The notes: generated from the letters alone by a model not told the origin. A DNA stretch of 64,000 nt from Pararhizobium sp. IMCC21322 (GCF_030758295.1 NZ_CP132335.1:3262412-3326411); one strand, 5' to 3'; shown: positions 8,639 through 17,544, counted from the first letter of the stretch. Numbers and translations are program-made.

Positions 8639-9487
8639 TTACGCGGGGAACCAGTCCCGGTTTGGCACAGTTTCGACCAAGGGGCCGGGAACTGTCATGC
8701 CCAAACGGCCAACCACTTTCTGGCGATCAATTTTGGCTGGGCGATCATGCACAGGCAGCAGGAATTTGTAATTGTTCAAAAGGCGTTTGATAGCGCCCTT
8801 CTCTTCCCGCTTCGAGCCGGAATGATTGCCTGTTACCCGTGGCTCCATATCCATATTGGTGTGAACATGGTTGACGATCTGGTCGTTGAAATCATAAATC
8901 ACATCACCGCAGATACAGGCCAGACCTTCAGCCGTTTCAACAATCACATTCATGGAGCCTTCGGTATGTGCACCGGCAGCTTCGCACCAAACGCCGGGAA
9001 TGATTTCCTCAGCTTGAGTAATTTCGAGATCAAGGAACCGCATAGCTTCCGGCTCATAAATCCGCTCCACAAGGTGCAGAATATCCGGCTTTGGATATTG
9101 CGGAAACATGATGCCGGAAACAGAGAATTCCATTTCCTTGCGGTTGATCACCACCGTCGTGTTCATCGGGAACAGATCATCCTTGCCCGCATGGTCAATA
9201 TGCAGATGGGTGTGCAGCACGTAGCGCACATCGCCCATTTTGACACCGTGTTTGGCCAGTTGATTTTCAATCATATTGTCGTGGAACTGCAGCCCGCGCA
9301 TTCCCAGCGATTCCATGATGGCATTGTCCCGATACCCGGTATCGACAACAATTGGATATTCGCCGCCAAGGATCAGAAAGCCGTAAACCGGAACCCGCCG
9401 CACCCGGCCACATTCATGGCCAAGCACCAGGAATGAAGTCTCCAGTTCGATGTCTCCATAGTCGAGAACATGAATTGTCAGCGCCAT
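8639..9487 (-). CDS. MBL-fold lactonase-like hydrolase (N-acyl homoserine lactonase family type)
   Basis: This is a 282-aa metallo-beta-lactamase-fold hydrolase. The dinuclear zinc motif H-x-H-x-D-H is present as His94, His96, Asp98 and His99. A further metal His lies in the A-H-T-E-G-S segment (about 195) and the bridging Asp in C-G-D-V (about 215). The N-terminal pattern and length fit the AttM/AHL-lactonase branch, which opens lactone rings. A GGGAG box precedes the start and the next gene begins about 20 bp after its stop. Given a second lactonase domain in the next gene, a catabolic lactone is at least as likely a substrate as a quorum signal. Confidence 0.85.
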   Translation of the reverse strand: MALTIHVLDYGDIELETSFLVLGHECGRVRRVPVYGFLILGGEYPIVVDTGYRDNAIMESLGMRGLQFHDNMIENQLAKHGVKMGDVRYVLHTHLHIDHAGKDDLFPMNTTVVINRKEMEFSVSGIMFPQYPKPDILHLVERIYEPEAMRFLDLEITQAEEIIPGVWCEAAGAHTEGSMNVIVETAEGLACICGDVIYDFNDQIVNHVHTNMDMEPRVTGNHSGSKREEKGAIKRLLNNYKFLLPVHDRPAKIDRQKVVGRLGMTVPGPLVETVPNRDWFPA

Positions 9488-9545
9488 ATGTGTTTCTCCC
9501 TTTTAAGTCCGATGGGCCAACGGCCCGTGATTGCGAATTGATGCG

Positions 9546-10421
9546 TCAAAGTTGGTAGACCCGCGCTGCGGTGTCGTGAAAAATCGCCTTTTGCTGGGCT
9601 TTTGGCAGATCAGAGGTGGCTTTCTGAAAGGCTGCAACCAGCTCCGCATAGGAGGTCCACAATTTCTCAATCGGAAAGTTGGAGCCGAACATGCAGCGTT
9701 TGGCCCCGAAAATCGCCACGGTTTCGGAAACCATCTCGGCGATGAATTTGGGATCATTGCGATGAATAAAGGTTCCGAATGCTGAAAGCTTCGTCACCAC
9801 ATTCTTGCATTTGGACAGCCGCTTCATGCCCTTGCGCCATGCAGCCCAGCCATCTTCGCTAGCATCTTCCAGCATGCCAGCATGCTGCAGAATGAAGGTC
9901 ACATCCGGGCAGGCATGCGCCAGTTCGACGGCAGCTTCCATCTGACCGGAAAACAACTGCAAATCAAAAGTCCAGCCATAGTCACCCAGATGCGCAATAT
10001 TGCGTTGAAGCACAGAATTGGTCGGCAGATCCGGTGTCGCAGCAAAGCGATAAAGCGGGTTTTCATGCCAGTGCAGTTGCTGGCGTACGCCGCGCATCAA
10101 GGGATATTTCTTCAGCCGGTCCAATTGGGGCCGCACATCATCGACCATAAAATCCGCATAACCGACAATGCCATGAGGCCAGCCACTTACGTCGGACACG
10201 GATTGCACCCAGGCCACCTCATCTTCAAACCAGTTCGGTGCCCAATTGGCCTGAACATAGACAGATTTGGTAATGCCAAGCCCTTTGACGTCTTTCAGAT
10301 ATTCATCAATCAGATAGTCGCGCTTGATATCCGCGTAAGGCCCAAATATGCGTGGTTGCTCAGGTCCCAGCAACCAGGGCAAATCCTTCTGCAGCCAGAT
10401 ATGGTGATGTGCGTCAATCAT
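9546..10421 (-). CDS. Amidohydrolase-2 family (TIM-barrel) hydrolase
   Basis: This 291-aa protein starts with I-D-A-H-H-H-I-W, the metal-binding H-x-H of the amidohydrolase-related TIM-barrel family. That family includes L-fuconolactonase, 2-pyrone-4,6-dicarboxylate lactonase and ACMS decarboxylase. Further conserved points are a Q-x-x-W segment near residue 60, an Q-H-A-G-M motif near 180 and an F-G-S-N-F-P-I-E motif near 245. Its start overlaps the stop of the VWA gene by 4 bp, so the two are translationally coupled. Lactone or C-N/C-C bond hydrolysis of a ring product is likely. The substrate is not identifiable. Confidence 0.85.
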   Translation of the reverse strand: MIDAHHHIWLQKDLPWLLGPEQPRIFGPYADIKRDYLIDEYLKDVKGLGITKSVYVQANWAPNWFEDEVAWVQSVSDVSGWPHGIVGYADFMVDDVRPQLDRLKKYPLMRGVRQQLHWHENPLYRFAATPDLPTNSVLQRNIAHLGDYGWTFDLQLFSGQMEAAVELAHACPDVTFILQHAGMLEDASEDGWAAWRKGMKRLSKCKNVVTKLSAFGTFIHRNDPKFIAEMVSETVAIFGAKRCMFGSNFPIEKLWTSYAELVAAFQKATSDLPKAQQKAIFHDTAARVYQL

Positions 10422-11518
10422 GCAGCCCTCGCAAGGTTCAAAACGTGGTTACAAATGGCCTGCGTATCGCTGCCATCAGACAGACTGTCGAGGTATGGGC
10501 GAATAGCGGCCAGAGCTTCAGTCTGAGGCACATAGCCCGCATCTCCGGCCAACGGTGACAGCCAGTCCACACGCCAGGCCATGCGTGACAGACGCCAGAC
10601 CGCGTCAATCAACGCATTCGGCTCCCCGCGTTCCAACCCGTCAGACAGCACAATTACGGCAGACCCGCGCGCAAACCCGGCAAATCTGGGCACTGCCAAA
10701 TAGGCCTGAAGCGCATCGCCAATACGTGTGCCGCCGTCAAAATCTGCAACCAGTCGGCCAGTACGTTCCAAGGCTTCCTGACTATCTTTCGGCGCAAGCG
10801 CTGGCGTGATGCGGGTCAGGCGCGTGCCAAGTGTAAAGGCCTCAAACCGGTCTGCCACCTGTGCCAGTGTATGGGCAAAGCGCAAAGTTGCGTCTGTCTG
10901 CTCTTTCATCGAGCCGGAGACATCAATCAGCAGTAACAATCGCCGTTGCCGGGTCTTTCGGCGCAGTTGCGGCAGAGTAAACACTTCCCCATCGCGCTGC
11001 ACCGCTTCACGCAATGCCTTGCGCATATTCAGTCTGTCTCCGCGACGCGCGGCAGACCGCCTGTAAGACAAACGACGCGGCAAACTGCCGGGCGCACGGC
11101 GCGCAAAATCCCGCAAGGCAATTGCTTCGTCCCGCGCCCCGAAACTGCGCTGGCTCAAACTTTCAGCTACCGTCGCTTCAGCGCCGGAATCCTCTATGTC
11201 ATCGCCTTCAGGCACCTCGGATTCGCCGTCACTGGCCTCAAAGGCCTCAACCTCTTCTTCATCGTCACCGGCACTGGCGGGTGCGGCGATCGTCTGCCCC
11301 ATGAAAAAAGCCCGAAACAGTGCATCGAACTCCGTTTCCCGCTCTCGAGGAATTGCCAGCATCGACAATGCCGCCCGGTGGATATCATCCATATGCCGAG
11401 GACCCAGCAGCCCAATGGCTTCAATAAACCCGCTGGTTTGATCGGGAGCCACCGCAAAACCATGCGCTCGCAATACCCCAGCAAAATTGACAAAAGGTTC
11501 TATGGCGCGCGGAAGCAT
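10418..11518 (-). CDS. CoxE-like VWA-domain protein
   Basis: This 366-aa protein has a C-terminal von Willebrand A domain with the MIDAS motif D-x-S-x-S as Asp199-Val-Ser201-Gly-Ser203. The N-terminal half contains a strongly acidic stretch (about residues 84-115). This is the CoxE layout. In CO dehydrogenase operons CoxE works with the AAA+ protein CoxD in maturing the [Cu-S-Mo] active site. It follows the MoxR-type gene with a 1-bp TAATG overlap, so the pair is translationally coupled. Here it probably serves maturation or sulfuration of the adjacent molybdenum hydroxylase. It is unlikely to insert copper, because the large subunit lacks the CODH loop cysteine. Confidence 0.87.
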   Translation of the reverse strand: MLPRAIEPFVNFAGVLRAHGFAVAPDQTSGFIEAIGLLGPRHMDDIHRAALSMLAIPRERETEFDALFRAFFMGQTIAAPASAGDDEEEVEAFEASDGESEVPEGDDIEDSGAEATVAESLSQRSFGARDEAIALRDFARRAPGSLPRRLSYRRSAARRGDRLNMRKALREAVQRDGEVFTLPQLRRKTRQRRLLLLIDVSGSMKEQTDATLRFAHTLAQVADRFEAFTLGTRLTRITPALAPKDSQEALERTGRLVADFDGGTRIGDALQAYLAVPRFAGFARGSAVIVLSDGLERGEPNALIDAVWRLSRMAWRVDWLSPLAGDAGYVPQTEALAAIRPYLDSLSDGSDTQAICNHVLNLARAA

Positions 11519-12399
11519 TATGCCGCCTCCGATGGAAGCAGCGCCTCAAGTCGCGGCTGCATATAGGTCAGATCGTCATGATCTTTCAGCGCCACGCCAA
11601 TCGCCTTGCGAAACGCCTGCGGCCAAGGATTGCCTTGCGAATGCAACAATGTTGCAGCTTCCGCCCATTCAACGGTTTCAGCCACGCCCGGCGGCTTCGC
11701 CAATGGCTCTGCGCGCAATTGTGTGACAGCTGCCACGACTGCGTCAGCCGTGGCACGCACCACAGTGCTGGCGCGTGTCATAACGATTTCAGCTTCCAGC
11801 GCCGCATCTGGATAATCAATCCAATGATAGACGCAGCGCCTGCGCAGCGCTTCATGCAGATCGCGTGTGCGGTTAGATGTCAGCACGACTACCGGTGCCT
11901 GAGTGGCGCGAACCGTCCCGGTTTCCGGGATTGAAATCTGGAAGTCAGACAGGAACTCCAGCAAGAACGCTTCAAATTCATGATCGGACCGATCGATTTC
12001 ATCAATCAACAGGACCGTATTTTCCGGTGACCGCAGCGCTTCCAGCATGGGACGGGCCAACAGAAATTCATCACCATAGATATTCACATATTCATCGCCA
12101 GCCTGGCGAATGGCCAGCATCTGCCGCGTATAATTCCATTCATAAAGCGCTGCCGCCGCATCAATGCCTTCAAAACATTGCAGGCGAATAACAGTGCGTC
12201 CCAGCACTGCACCAATTGCTTTGGCAGCTTCGGTTTTACCCACACCGGGCGCACCTTCCAGCAAAAGCGGTTTTCCCAGCGCCAGTGCCAGATAGGCCGA
12301 CGTCGACAAGCCTTCATCCGCCAGATATTGCGCACCAACAAGCGCAGACCGCAGACCGTCCGGCGAATTTATCCCAGCAATTGAAGGACGGACTGCCAC
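11518..12399 (-). CDS. CoxD-like MoxR-family AAA+ ATPase
   Basis: This 293-aa MoxR-type AAA+ ATPase has a Walker A motif G-A-P-G-V-G-K-T at residues 49-56, a Walker B motif L-L-I-D-E-I-D near 130 and a sensor 1 Asn in T-S-N-R near 175. A GTG start is used (G-T-G-G-C-A at 12399), 3 bp after the stop of the upstream hydroxylase gene. MoxR ATPases act with VWA proteins as metal-cofactor chaperones; here the partner is the overlapping VWA gene. The place directly behind the molybdopterin subunits matches the order in cox operons and supports a role in hydroxylase maturation. Confidence 0.9.
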   Translation of the reverse strand: MAVRPSIAGINSPDGLRSALVGAQYLADEGLSTSAYLALALGKPLLLEGAPGVGKTEAAKAIGAVLGRTVIRLQCFEGIDAAAALYEWNYTRQMLAIRQAGDEYVNIYGDEFLLARPMLEALRSPENTVLLIDEIDRSDHEFEAFLLEFLSDFQISIPETGTVRATQAPVVVLTSNRTRDLHEALRRRCVYHWIDYPDAALEAEIVMTRASTVVRATADAVVAAVTQLRAEPLAKPPGVAETVEWAEAATLLHSQGNPWPQAFRKAIGVALKDHDDLTYMQPRLEALLPSEAA

Positions 12400-12402
12400 G
12401 GC

Positions 12403-13425
12403 TTAGAAAGTCCCCTTTGGTTGGGCTCCGCCATTGGCCTGAATGCCACGCAAAACTTTCTCCGGGGTAATCGGCAAGACATCGCAACGCACCCCAACAG
12501 CATTGTAAATCGCGTTTGCGACAGCGGGGAGCAGTGGATTGGCACACATTTCGCCCGGTCCCTTGCCGCCAAAGGGCGCATCCTCTGCCGGGCGTTCCAG
12601 CACAGCAATATTATGAGGCACCACGTCACCCGCGCCCGGCATCAGATAGGTATTGTAATCGTCAGGACCGTGAGAGCGGTCCGGATAATACGGCTCCGTG
12701 GTCTCATAAAGCGCATGGGAAATGCCCATCCATGCGCCTCCGATCAATTGCTGCTCCACCATTTTCGGGTTGAGCGCACGACCAACTTCATAAGCGGAAT
12801 TCACTTGGCTGACGGTGACCTCGCCGGTTTCGTCATCAACCTCAAGATCAACTACAACCGCAGCGTGGGCAAAACAGGACACAGGCGTCATCTCGCCCGT
12901 ATCAGCATCCACATCAGACGTTGGAATGAGGAAAATGCCGCGCCCCGAGAGCGTTTTTCCCTGTTTGAATTGTGCCGCAATGGCCGTATCAGCCACGGTT
13001 ATGGAACGGCCTGGCGCGCCTTTGACATGAATATTGCCTTCGCCATCCGTGTCCAGATCAGCAGGATTGACCTCCAACTCATCTGCGGCAGCTTCCATCA
13101 TTGCCGCACGCGCTTCAGCAGCGGCGCGAATAACCGCATTGCCCACACGGTGGGTTCCGCGTGAGGCAAATGAGCCCATATCATGAGGACCGGTATCACT
13201 ATCCGCTGTGTCCACATAAACATCAGCAACAGGAACACCCAGTGTTTCAGCCGCTATCTGCCGGGTGACGGACTTCATGCCCTGCCCCAGATCAATGGCG
13301 CTCAATGAGACCATGAATTTGCCATCGGGCGTGGAATGCACCAAAGCCTGACTGGGATCACCACCCAGATTCATACCGATGGGATAGTTGATACAGGCAA
13401 AGCCGCGCCCTTTGTGAAGTGCCAT
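12403..13425 (-). CDS. Molybdenum hydroxylase large subunit, C-terminal half (separate polypeptide, 340 aa)
   Basis: This is the second half (MoCoBD_2 region) of a xanthine-dehydrogenase-family molybdopterin subunit, encoded as its own gene. It carries D-L-G-Q-G-M-K-S-V near residues 45-53 and the catalytic Glu292 in G-G-K-G-P-G-E, both family hallmarks. The ATG at 13425 lies one base after the stop of the first-half gene, with an ideal AAGGAGG box 7-8 nt upstream inside the end of that gene. This makes it a true separate cistron rather than a reading error. The upstream same-frame extension to 13722 is low-complexity Leu/Arg/Gln sequence antisense to nothing recognisable and should not be counted. 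Split large subunits are known, for example in the Eubacterium barkeri nicotinate dehydrogenase. Confidence 0.85.
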   Translation of the reverse strand: MALHKGRGFACINYPIGMNLGGDPSQALVHSTPDGKFMVSLSAIDLGQGMKSVTRQIAAETLGVPVADVYVDTADSDTGPHDMGSFASRGTHRVGNAVIRAAAEARAAMMEAAADELEVNPADLDTDGEGNIHVKGAPGRSITVADTAIAAQFKQGKTLSGRGIFLIPTSDVDADTGEMTPVSCFAHAAVVVDLEVDDETGEVTVSQVNSAYEVGRALNPKMVEQQLIGGAWMGISHALYETTEPYYPDRSHGPDDYNTYLMPGAGDVVPHNIAVLERPAEDAPFGGKGPGEMCANPLLPAVANAIYNAVGVRCDVLPITPEKVLRGIQANGGAQPKGTF

Positions 13426-13426
13426 C

Positions 13427-15277
13427 TCAACGCCTCCTTGTGCCGGATATGAACCGCGATACGCCGGGGCGTTTGATGCCCTTTTGAAACGGTTCAGTCG
13501 GCTTGTAAGGTTCAGCCGCAGCCGGTTGCACTGCTGGCGCTGGTTGTTGTGGCTGAGCGACGGGTGCTGCAGGCGGCGGAGCCGCTGTTGCCGGAGTTGG
13601 TGCCGGAGTTGGTGGCGTTGGCGGTGTGTAACGTGGCGGAGCAGTAGGGGCCGCTTGCACAGAAGGAGCCGCAGGCGATTGCTCTGCACCGGTTTTCCGG
13701 TGGCCCGTCCTGGCCGGGTCAATAATCATATCATCGCGTTGCGGGGGAACAGCAATTATTGGTGCTACTGAAGTTCCTGCAGCAACTCGGCCTTTGGCCG
13801 TTGCACCTTCTCCCGGTGCCGTTGGAATCTTGTTTCGCCGACGCTCACCAATCTTGCCAACCTGATCCGTAACAGTCTCTGGAATAGCAGCCCGCTCGCC
13901 ACCACCGCCTTGCAGGCTGGTTTGTGCAGCAGCCTCAGCGCTGATTGCCCAATCGGCCTTGCTGGCAGCCACCTGGCAGCATTCAATAAGTGCGGTATTT
14001 TTGGCCAGCCGCCGATGTGCCTTCATATCGCCATCGCGATAGGCGTTGAGAATGCGCAGCTCAATCGGGTTCATCGAAACGGCTTCAGCAACCTTGTCCA
14101 TATGGCATTCGATAGAAAAATCGACACCCGTAATCCCAAAGCCACGCATGGCAGTCGCCGGGGTCCGGTTGGTGTAGACACAATAGACATTAGACGCGAC
14201 ATTCGGAATGGAATACGGCCCTGGCAGATGGCCTGTGCCCTTGATGATGGCGTAGGAACTCAGCCGTGTATAAGCGCCGCAATCAAAGAACCCGGTAAAC
14301 TGGCGCGCTACAATACGCCCGTCATTCATCACCCCGTCCTTGATGTACCAGCGCTCTGCGCCACGCGGCGCACCGACCTGCATTTCCTCCGCCCGGTCAA
14401 ATATGTATTTTACGGGCGCGCCGGTCAGCTTGGAACCAAGCACCGCCAATGGCTCGTGCAGACTGTCCACCTTGCCGCCAAAGCCGCCACCAACCGTACC
14501 GCCGATGAAGTGCAGCTGGGAGGATGGCATATCCAGCAATTTCGCGGTTGTGCCCAATGAGAAGAACAAAGCCTGTGTGGATGTGTAGCAGACAAACCGG
14601 TTATTCGTTTCGGGAGCCGCGATGGCTCCACAAGTCTCAGTGGGAGCCTGCTCAATCGGTGACATCTGATAGCGGCCTTCGACAATGTGGTCGGCTTCAG
14701 CAAAGCCCTTGTCCACATCACCAAACCGCAGTTTTTGATGATCATACAGCTCGTGATAATCAAACGTATTGTTGGGATAGGTCTCGCTGACCACCGGTGC
14801 ATTCGGCTCCAGCGCCTCTTCCACATCCAGCACATGCGGCAGCACTTCATAGTCGACACGCACAACAGCCACAGCATCACGTGCCTGCCGTTCCGTCTCG
14901 GCTATGATCGCGACAATCGGCTCGCCAATGTAAGCGACCTTCCTGCCCTGCAGAAGGGCTTCATCATCCTTGCCGAAATTGATCAGCGCCAAAAGTGTAT
15001 TGAGATTATTCGGCACATCTTCCGGCCGTATAACGCGCCTGACGCCCGGCATGCGATCTGCTGCCGATGTATCAATGGAGCGGATACGCGCATGATGGTG
15101 CGGCGAGCGCACGCAACGCATATGCAGCAGCCCGTCAAACAGATGATCATCAAAATAGGGCGAGCGACCGGTCACATGGCCCAGAATATCCTGGCGGATT
15201 GTCGGTTTGCCAATTTCCTTCAGCGTGTCGTCACGCTCTTCGGCAAACAGGTCTTTTCTGAATTCAATCGAGGACAT
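13427..15277 (-). CDS. Molybdenum hydroxylase large subunit, N-terminal half with Pro-rich tail (616 aa)
   Basis: Residues about 20-430 form the hammerhead and first molybdopterin-binding domains of the xanthine dehydrogenase family. G-G-G-F-G-G-K is at 263-269 and the active-site loop A-M-R-G-F-G at 376-381. The CO dehydrogenase loop with its copper-binding cysteine is absent, so this is not a form I CODH. After residue about 450 a 165-residue tail follows that is not part of the family; 534-600 is mostly Pro and Ala. The catalytic Glu and the second molybdopterin domain are encoded by the next gene, so both chains are needed for one active site. It starts with a 1-bp overlap (TGATG) with the [2Fe-2S] subunit gene. 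The substrate is unknown; a hydroxylated heterocycle or aldehyde is possible. Confidence 0.87.
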   Translation of the reverse strand: MSSIEFRKDLFAEERDDTLKEIGKPTIRQDILGHVTGRSPYFDDHLFDGLLHMRCVRSPHHHARIRSIDTSAADRMPGVRRVIRPEDVPNNLNTLLALINFGKDDEALLQGRKVAYIGEPIVAIIAETERQARDAVAVVRVDYEVLPHVLDVEEALEPNAPVVSETYPNNTFDYHELYDHQKLRFGDVDKGFAEADHIVEGRYQMSPIEQAPTETCGAIAAPETNNRFVCYTSTQALFFSLGTTAKLLDMPSSQLHFIGGTVGGGFGGKVDSLHEPLAVLGSKLTGAPVKYIFDRAEEMQVGAPRGAERWYIKDGVMNDGRIVARQFTGFFDCGAYTRLSSYAIIKGTGHLPGPYSIPNVASNVYCVYTNRTPATAMRGFGITGVDFSIECHMDKVAEAVSMNPIELRILNAYRDGDMKAHRRLAKNTALIECCQVAASKADWAISAEAAAQTSLQGGGGERAAIPETVTDQVGKIGERRRNKIPTAPGEGATAKGRVAAGTSVAPIIAVPPQRDDMIIDPARTGHRKTGAEQSPAAPSVQAAPTAPPRYTPPTPPTPAPTPATAAPPPAAPVAQPQQPAPAVQPAAAEPYKPTEPFQKGIKRPGVSRFISGTRRR

Positions 15278-15759
15278 CAGGCAACTCTCCCACGCATTTG
15301 TCCTGCGGTCGCCAGGATTGCATCAATGATCGGCTCATACCCGGTGCAGCGGCAGATATTGCCCGAAATTGCTTCCACCACCTCTTCACGGCTGGGATTT
15401 GGATTTTTAGTGAGCAGCGCCTTGGCCGCCATCAACATGCCAGGTGTGCAATAGCCACATTGTGCTCCAAAGTTTTCCATGAATACGCGTTGCAGCGGAT
15501 GCAATTCGGCTCCATTAGACAGGCCACCGGTTGTCTCGATGCTGCGCCCTTCCACAGTTTCAGCCAGCGTTAGACAGCTGAGATGGGGTTCTCCATCAAT
15601 AAGCACCGTGCAGGTGCCGCAGGTTCCCTGGCCACAACCATATTTGGGAGACAGATCACCAACACCACGGCGCAAAGTGTCCAGCAGATTGGCACCGCCA
15701 TCTACAAACAGTGCGGTCTCGGACCCGTTCAGGGTAAAGCGTACCGGTGTTTTAGCCAT
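15277..15759 (-). CDS. Molybdenum hydroxylase [2Fe-2S] small subunit
   Basis: This 160-aa iron-sulfur subunit carries two [2Fe-2S] clusters. The plant-ferredoxin-type ligands are C-G-Q-G-T-C-G-T-C near residues 42-50 plus a Cys about 12 further on. The second set is C-G-Y-C near 101-104 and C-R-C near 136-138, exactly as in CoxS and the xanthine dehydrogenase small chain. It passes electrons from the molybdenum site to FAD. It overlaps the FAD-subunit gene upstream and the large-subunit gene downstream by one base each, so the M-S-L order is translationally coupled as in cox operons. Confidence 0.95.
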   Translation of the reverse strand: MAKTPVRFTLNGSETALFVDGGANLLDTLRRGVGDLSPKYGCGQGTCGTCTVLIDGEPHLSCLTLAETVEGRSIETTGGLSNGAELHPLQRVFMENFGAQCGYCTPGMLMAAKALLTKNPNPSREEVVEAISGNICRCTGYEPIIDAILATAGQMRGRVA

Positions 15760-16559
15760 TATCGGTTCCCCTCACCTAACAGAACACGGCGCAGATGCAC
15801 CGGCGCGACTTCGTTGCGATACCAGGCCGAGGCCAGTGAATCATCCATTGGACTGAGACCCGTCGTTGTAGCCGAGAGTGCCCGCTCAATTCCCTGTGCA
15901 TCAAGGTTCACACCTTCCAGTGCTTGCTCGGCGGCCTTTGCTCGAAGCGGCGTTGGCCCCATCGCTCCAAAGGCAATCCGTGCCTGTGAAATACGCCCAC
16001 CCTGACGCGGCAACCAGACCGCGATGCTCATGACTGACACACCTTTCGGTTTGACGCGGCTTACCTTGCGAAAGCGAAATTCATCGCCCATTGGCCGGGG
16101 AACGGAAACAGAGGCAACCAACCCGCGCATGGAAGAACGCGCAGACAGAAAACTCTCGATCGGCTGCCCTGATCCATCAGACAGGCGCACATTGGCATCA
16201 AGCGCCAGCAAGGCCGTTGTAAAATCGCCATAGGGATGCGGCGCAAACAGATTACCGCCAATCGTCGCCATATTGCGCACGGCGGGCCCGCCAACCTGTC
16301 TGGCAACGTCGGCCAGAAAGGACGTCTCGGAAGCTGCCATGACATCAGCCATCGTCGCACAAGCGCCAATGACAATTCTGCCGCTTTCGCTGCGAATTTC
16401 CCGTAAGCTGCGATCTCTCACCCGGACAATCCGCTGAAAACTCTGATCGCCATAATTGACGCCGCGCATGATCAGCGTTCCGCCGCCAAGAAAGCGACTT
16501 TCCGGTGTCATGGCACTGGCCGCCTGCGCCAAAGTGTCAAAGGTCTCAACTGTCAGCAT
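15759..16559 (-). CDS. Molybdenum hydroxylase FAD-binding medium subunit
   Basis: This 266-aa protein is the FAD-binding subunit (CoxM type) of the molybdenum hydroxylase. Family FAD contacts are visible as L-G-G-G-T-L near residues 24-29 and A-T-I-G-G-N-L near 98-104. The C-terminal CO-dehydrogenase-flavoprotein domain occupies about 165-265. It accepts electrons from the [2Fe-2S] subunit and delivers them to quinone, NAD or another acceptor. The gene starts 3 bp after the upstream SRPBCC gene, which suggests the two products function together. Confidence 0.94.
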   Translation of the reverse strand: MLTVETFDTLAQAASAMTPESRFLGGGTLIMRGVNYGDQSFQRIVRVRDRSLREIRSESGRIVIGACATMADVMAASETSFLADVARQVGGPAVRNMATIGGNLFAPHPYGDFTTALLALDANVRLSDGSGQPIESFLSARSSMRGLVASVSVPRPMGDEFRFRKVSRVKPKGVSVMSIAVWLPRQGGRISQARIAFGAMGPTPLRAKAAEQALEGVNLDAQGIERALSATTTGLSPMDDSLASAWYRNEVAPVHLRRVLLGEGNR

Positions 16560-16562
16560 AGT

Positions 16563-17006
16563 CTAGTCCCCAAGTCCCAAATGCGTGCGAATGGCGTTAA
16601 ACCCGGTGGTGTAAATGCCGTCTCCGACAAGGGTCGCCATCTTGTCTTCCTCACCGCTTTTGGTGTCGAATTTGCTTTCCCATTCCCAAAATGTCTGGTC
16701 ACCATCGGTCACCGGAAACAGGCGCACATGCGCCACGTAATTAAACAGCGGAATGGGCGTATCGAGCAGGCAGTAGCTGAACGTCTGTTCGATGTCAGAC
16801 AGCGACAGCAATTGCTCACGCAGTTCCGAACCGTCCTCCAGCCGGAAACGCCGCACACAGCCAACCTGATCGCTGGCAATATTCCGCTCCACCTTGCTGG
16901 TGGCAACCGCCGGGTGCCAGCGATCATGACCATTAAAATCGCGCAGCACATCCCACACCGCTTCAACCGGTGCTGAAAGAACTGTACTGCGGATAACTTT
17001 GACCAT
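16563..17006 (-). CDS. SRPBCC-family protein, CoxG-like position
   Basis: This 147-aa START/SRPBCC-fold protein begins with V-K-V-I-R-S-T-V-L-S-A-P-V-E-A-V-W, the standard first strand and helix of the family, followed by D-F-N-G-H-D-R-W-H-P. It has no signal peptide. SRPBCC proteins bind hydrophobic ligands. The family member CoxG is known to link CO dehydrogenase to the cytoplasmic membrane. Its location 3 bp upstream of the FAD subunit supports a similar membrane-docking or electron-acceptor role. It is a paralogue of the product of 17545-17982, sharing the N-terminal strand and the G-C-(V/I)-R motif. Confidence 0.85.
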   Translation of the reverse strand: MVKVIRSTVLSAPVEAVWDVLRDFNGHDRWHPAVATSKVERNIASDQVGCVRRFRLEDGSELREQLLSLSDIEQTFSYCLLDTPIPLFNYVAHVRLFPVTDGDQTFWEWESKFDTKSGEEDKMATLVGDGIYTTGFNAIRTHLGLGD

Positions 17007-17027
17007 GATCGCCTAACCCGTCCCGAC

Positions 17028-17498
17028 CTATTTGAATTTCATGTCGGCAGGATCGAAAGTGGTGACCTGCGCATACATTAACCCATCATGGGTGACGTAG
17101 GCATCAGCGCCCTTATAGGGCTCTGCCAGCCAGTCCGCTTCCACGCGCCAGGAAACATTCACGGTGTTTTCAACCGTCTTGACCTTTTCCGCGATGAAGG
17201 TTGCACCCTTGAAGCCACCGTCTTCACGCGATGTGCAGAATCCAGCAAACACATCACCAATGGCGCGGCGACCTTCCACCCAGACACCATTTGGCAGAAT
17301 AAACAGCACCTCTTCAGGATATTGCGCCATCAGCCGATCCCAATCGCATTTATTGAGCGCGTCAATATGCTCGAATGTCACCGTCTCAGCATTGGGCTGC
17401 ATGGCAAGCGGCGGCAATGGTCTGGGTTCCTGCGCAATTGCGAATGACGAAGCACCTGCAAAGACAGCAGTTGTTAGAAGCAGTTTCAAAAGTTTCAT
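17028..17498 (-). CDS. Secreted NTF2-like (SnoaL-type) protein
   Basis: This 156-aa protein has a clear signal peptide (basic M-K-L-L-K, hydrophobic core, cleavage after A-I-A near residue 22). A single NTF2-like/SnoaL cone domain follows, with the helix D-A-L-N-K-C-D-W-D and G-R-R-A-I-G-D-V. NTF2-like folds act as small-molecule binding or isomerase/cyclase domains. A periplasmic member between two cytoplasmic SRPBCC genes is unusual and suggests ligand handling outside the membrane near the hydroxylase. A good GGGAGG box precedes the start. No specific function can be assigned. Confidence 0.78.
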   Translation of the reverse strand: MKLLKLLLTTAVFAGASSFAIAQEPRPLPPLAMQPNAETVTFEHIDALNKCDWDRLMAQYPEEVLFILPNGVWVEGRRAIGDVFAGFCTSREDGGFKGATFIAEKVKTVENTVNVSWRVEADWLAEPYKGADAYVTHDGLMYAQVTTFDPADMKFK

Positions 17499-17544
17499 GA
17501 CGTTTCCTCCCGTCGTTTAAAAACCGACCCGTTTCATCAGGTTT

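Noticed and set aside
8639-9487. Quorum-quenching function for the MBL-fold gene
   Set aside because: The family includes AHL lactonases, but the gene sits in a catabolic operon with other lactone hydrolases and no quorum genes are near, so a signal-degrading role is not claimed.
13426-13722. Upstream extension of the second molybdopterin-subunit gene
   Set aside because: The extra 99 residues are an out-of-frame reading of the Pro-rich tail of the first gene, full of Arg/Leu/Gln. The AAGGAGG-ATG at 13425 is the better start.
12403-16559. True aerobic CO dehydrogenase (coxMSL)
   Set aside because: Gene order M-S-L with CoxD/E-type genes resembles cox, but the large subunit has A-M-R-G-F-G instead of the copper-binding Cys loop, so CO oxidation is not supported.
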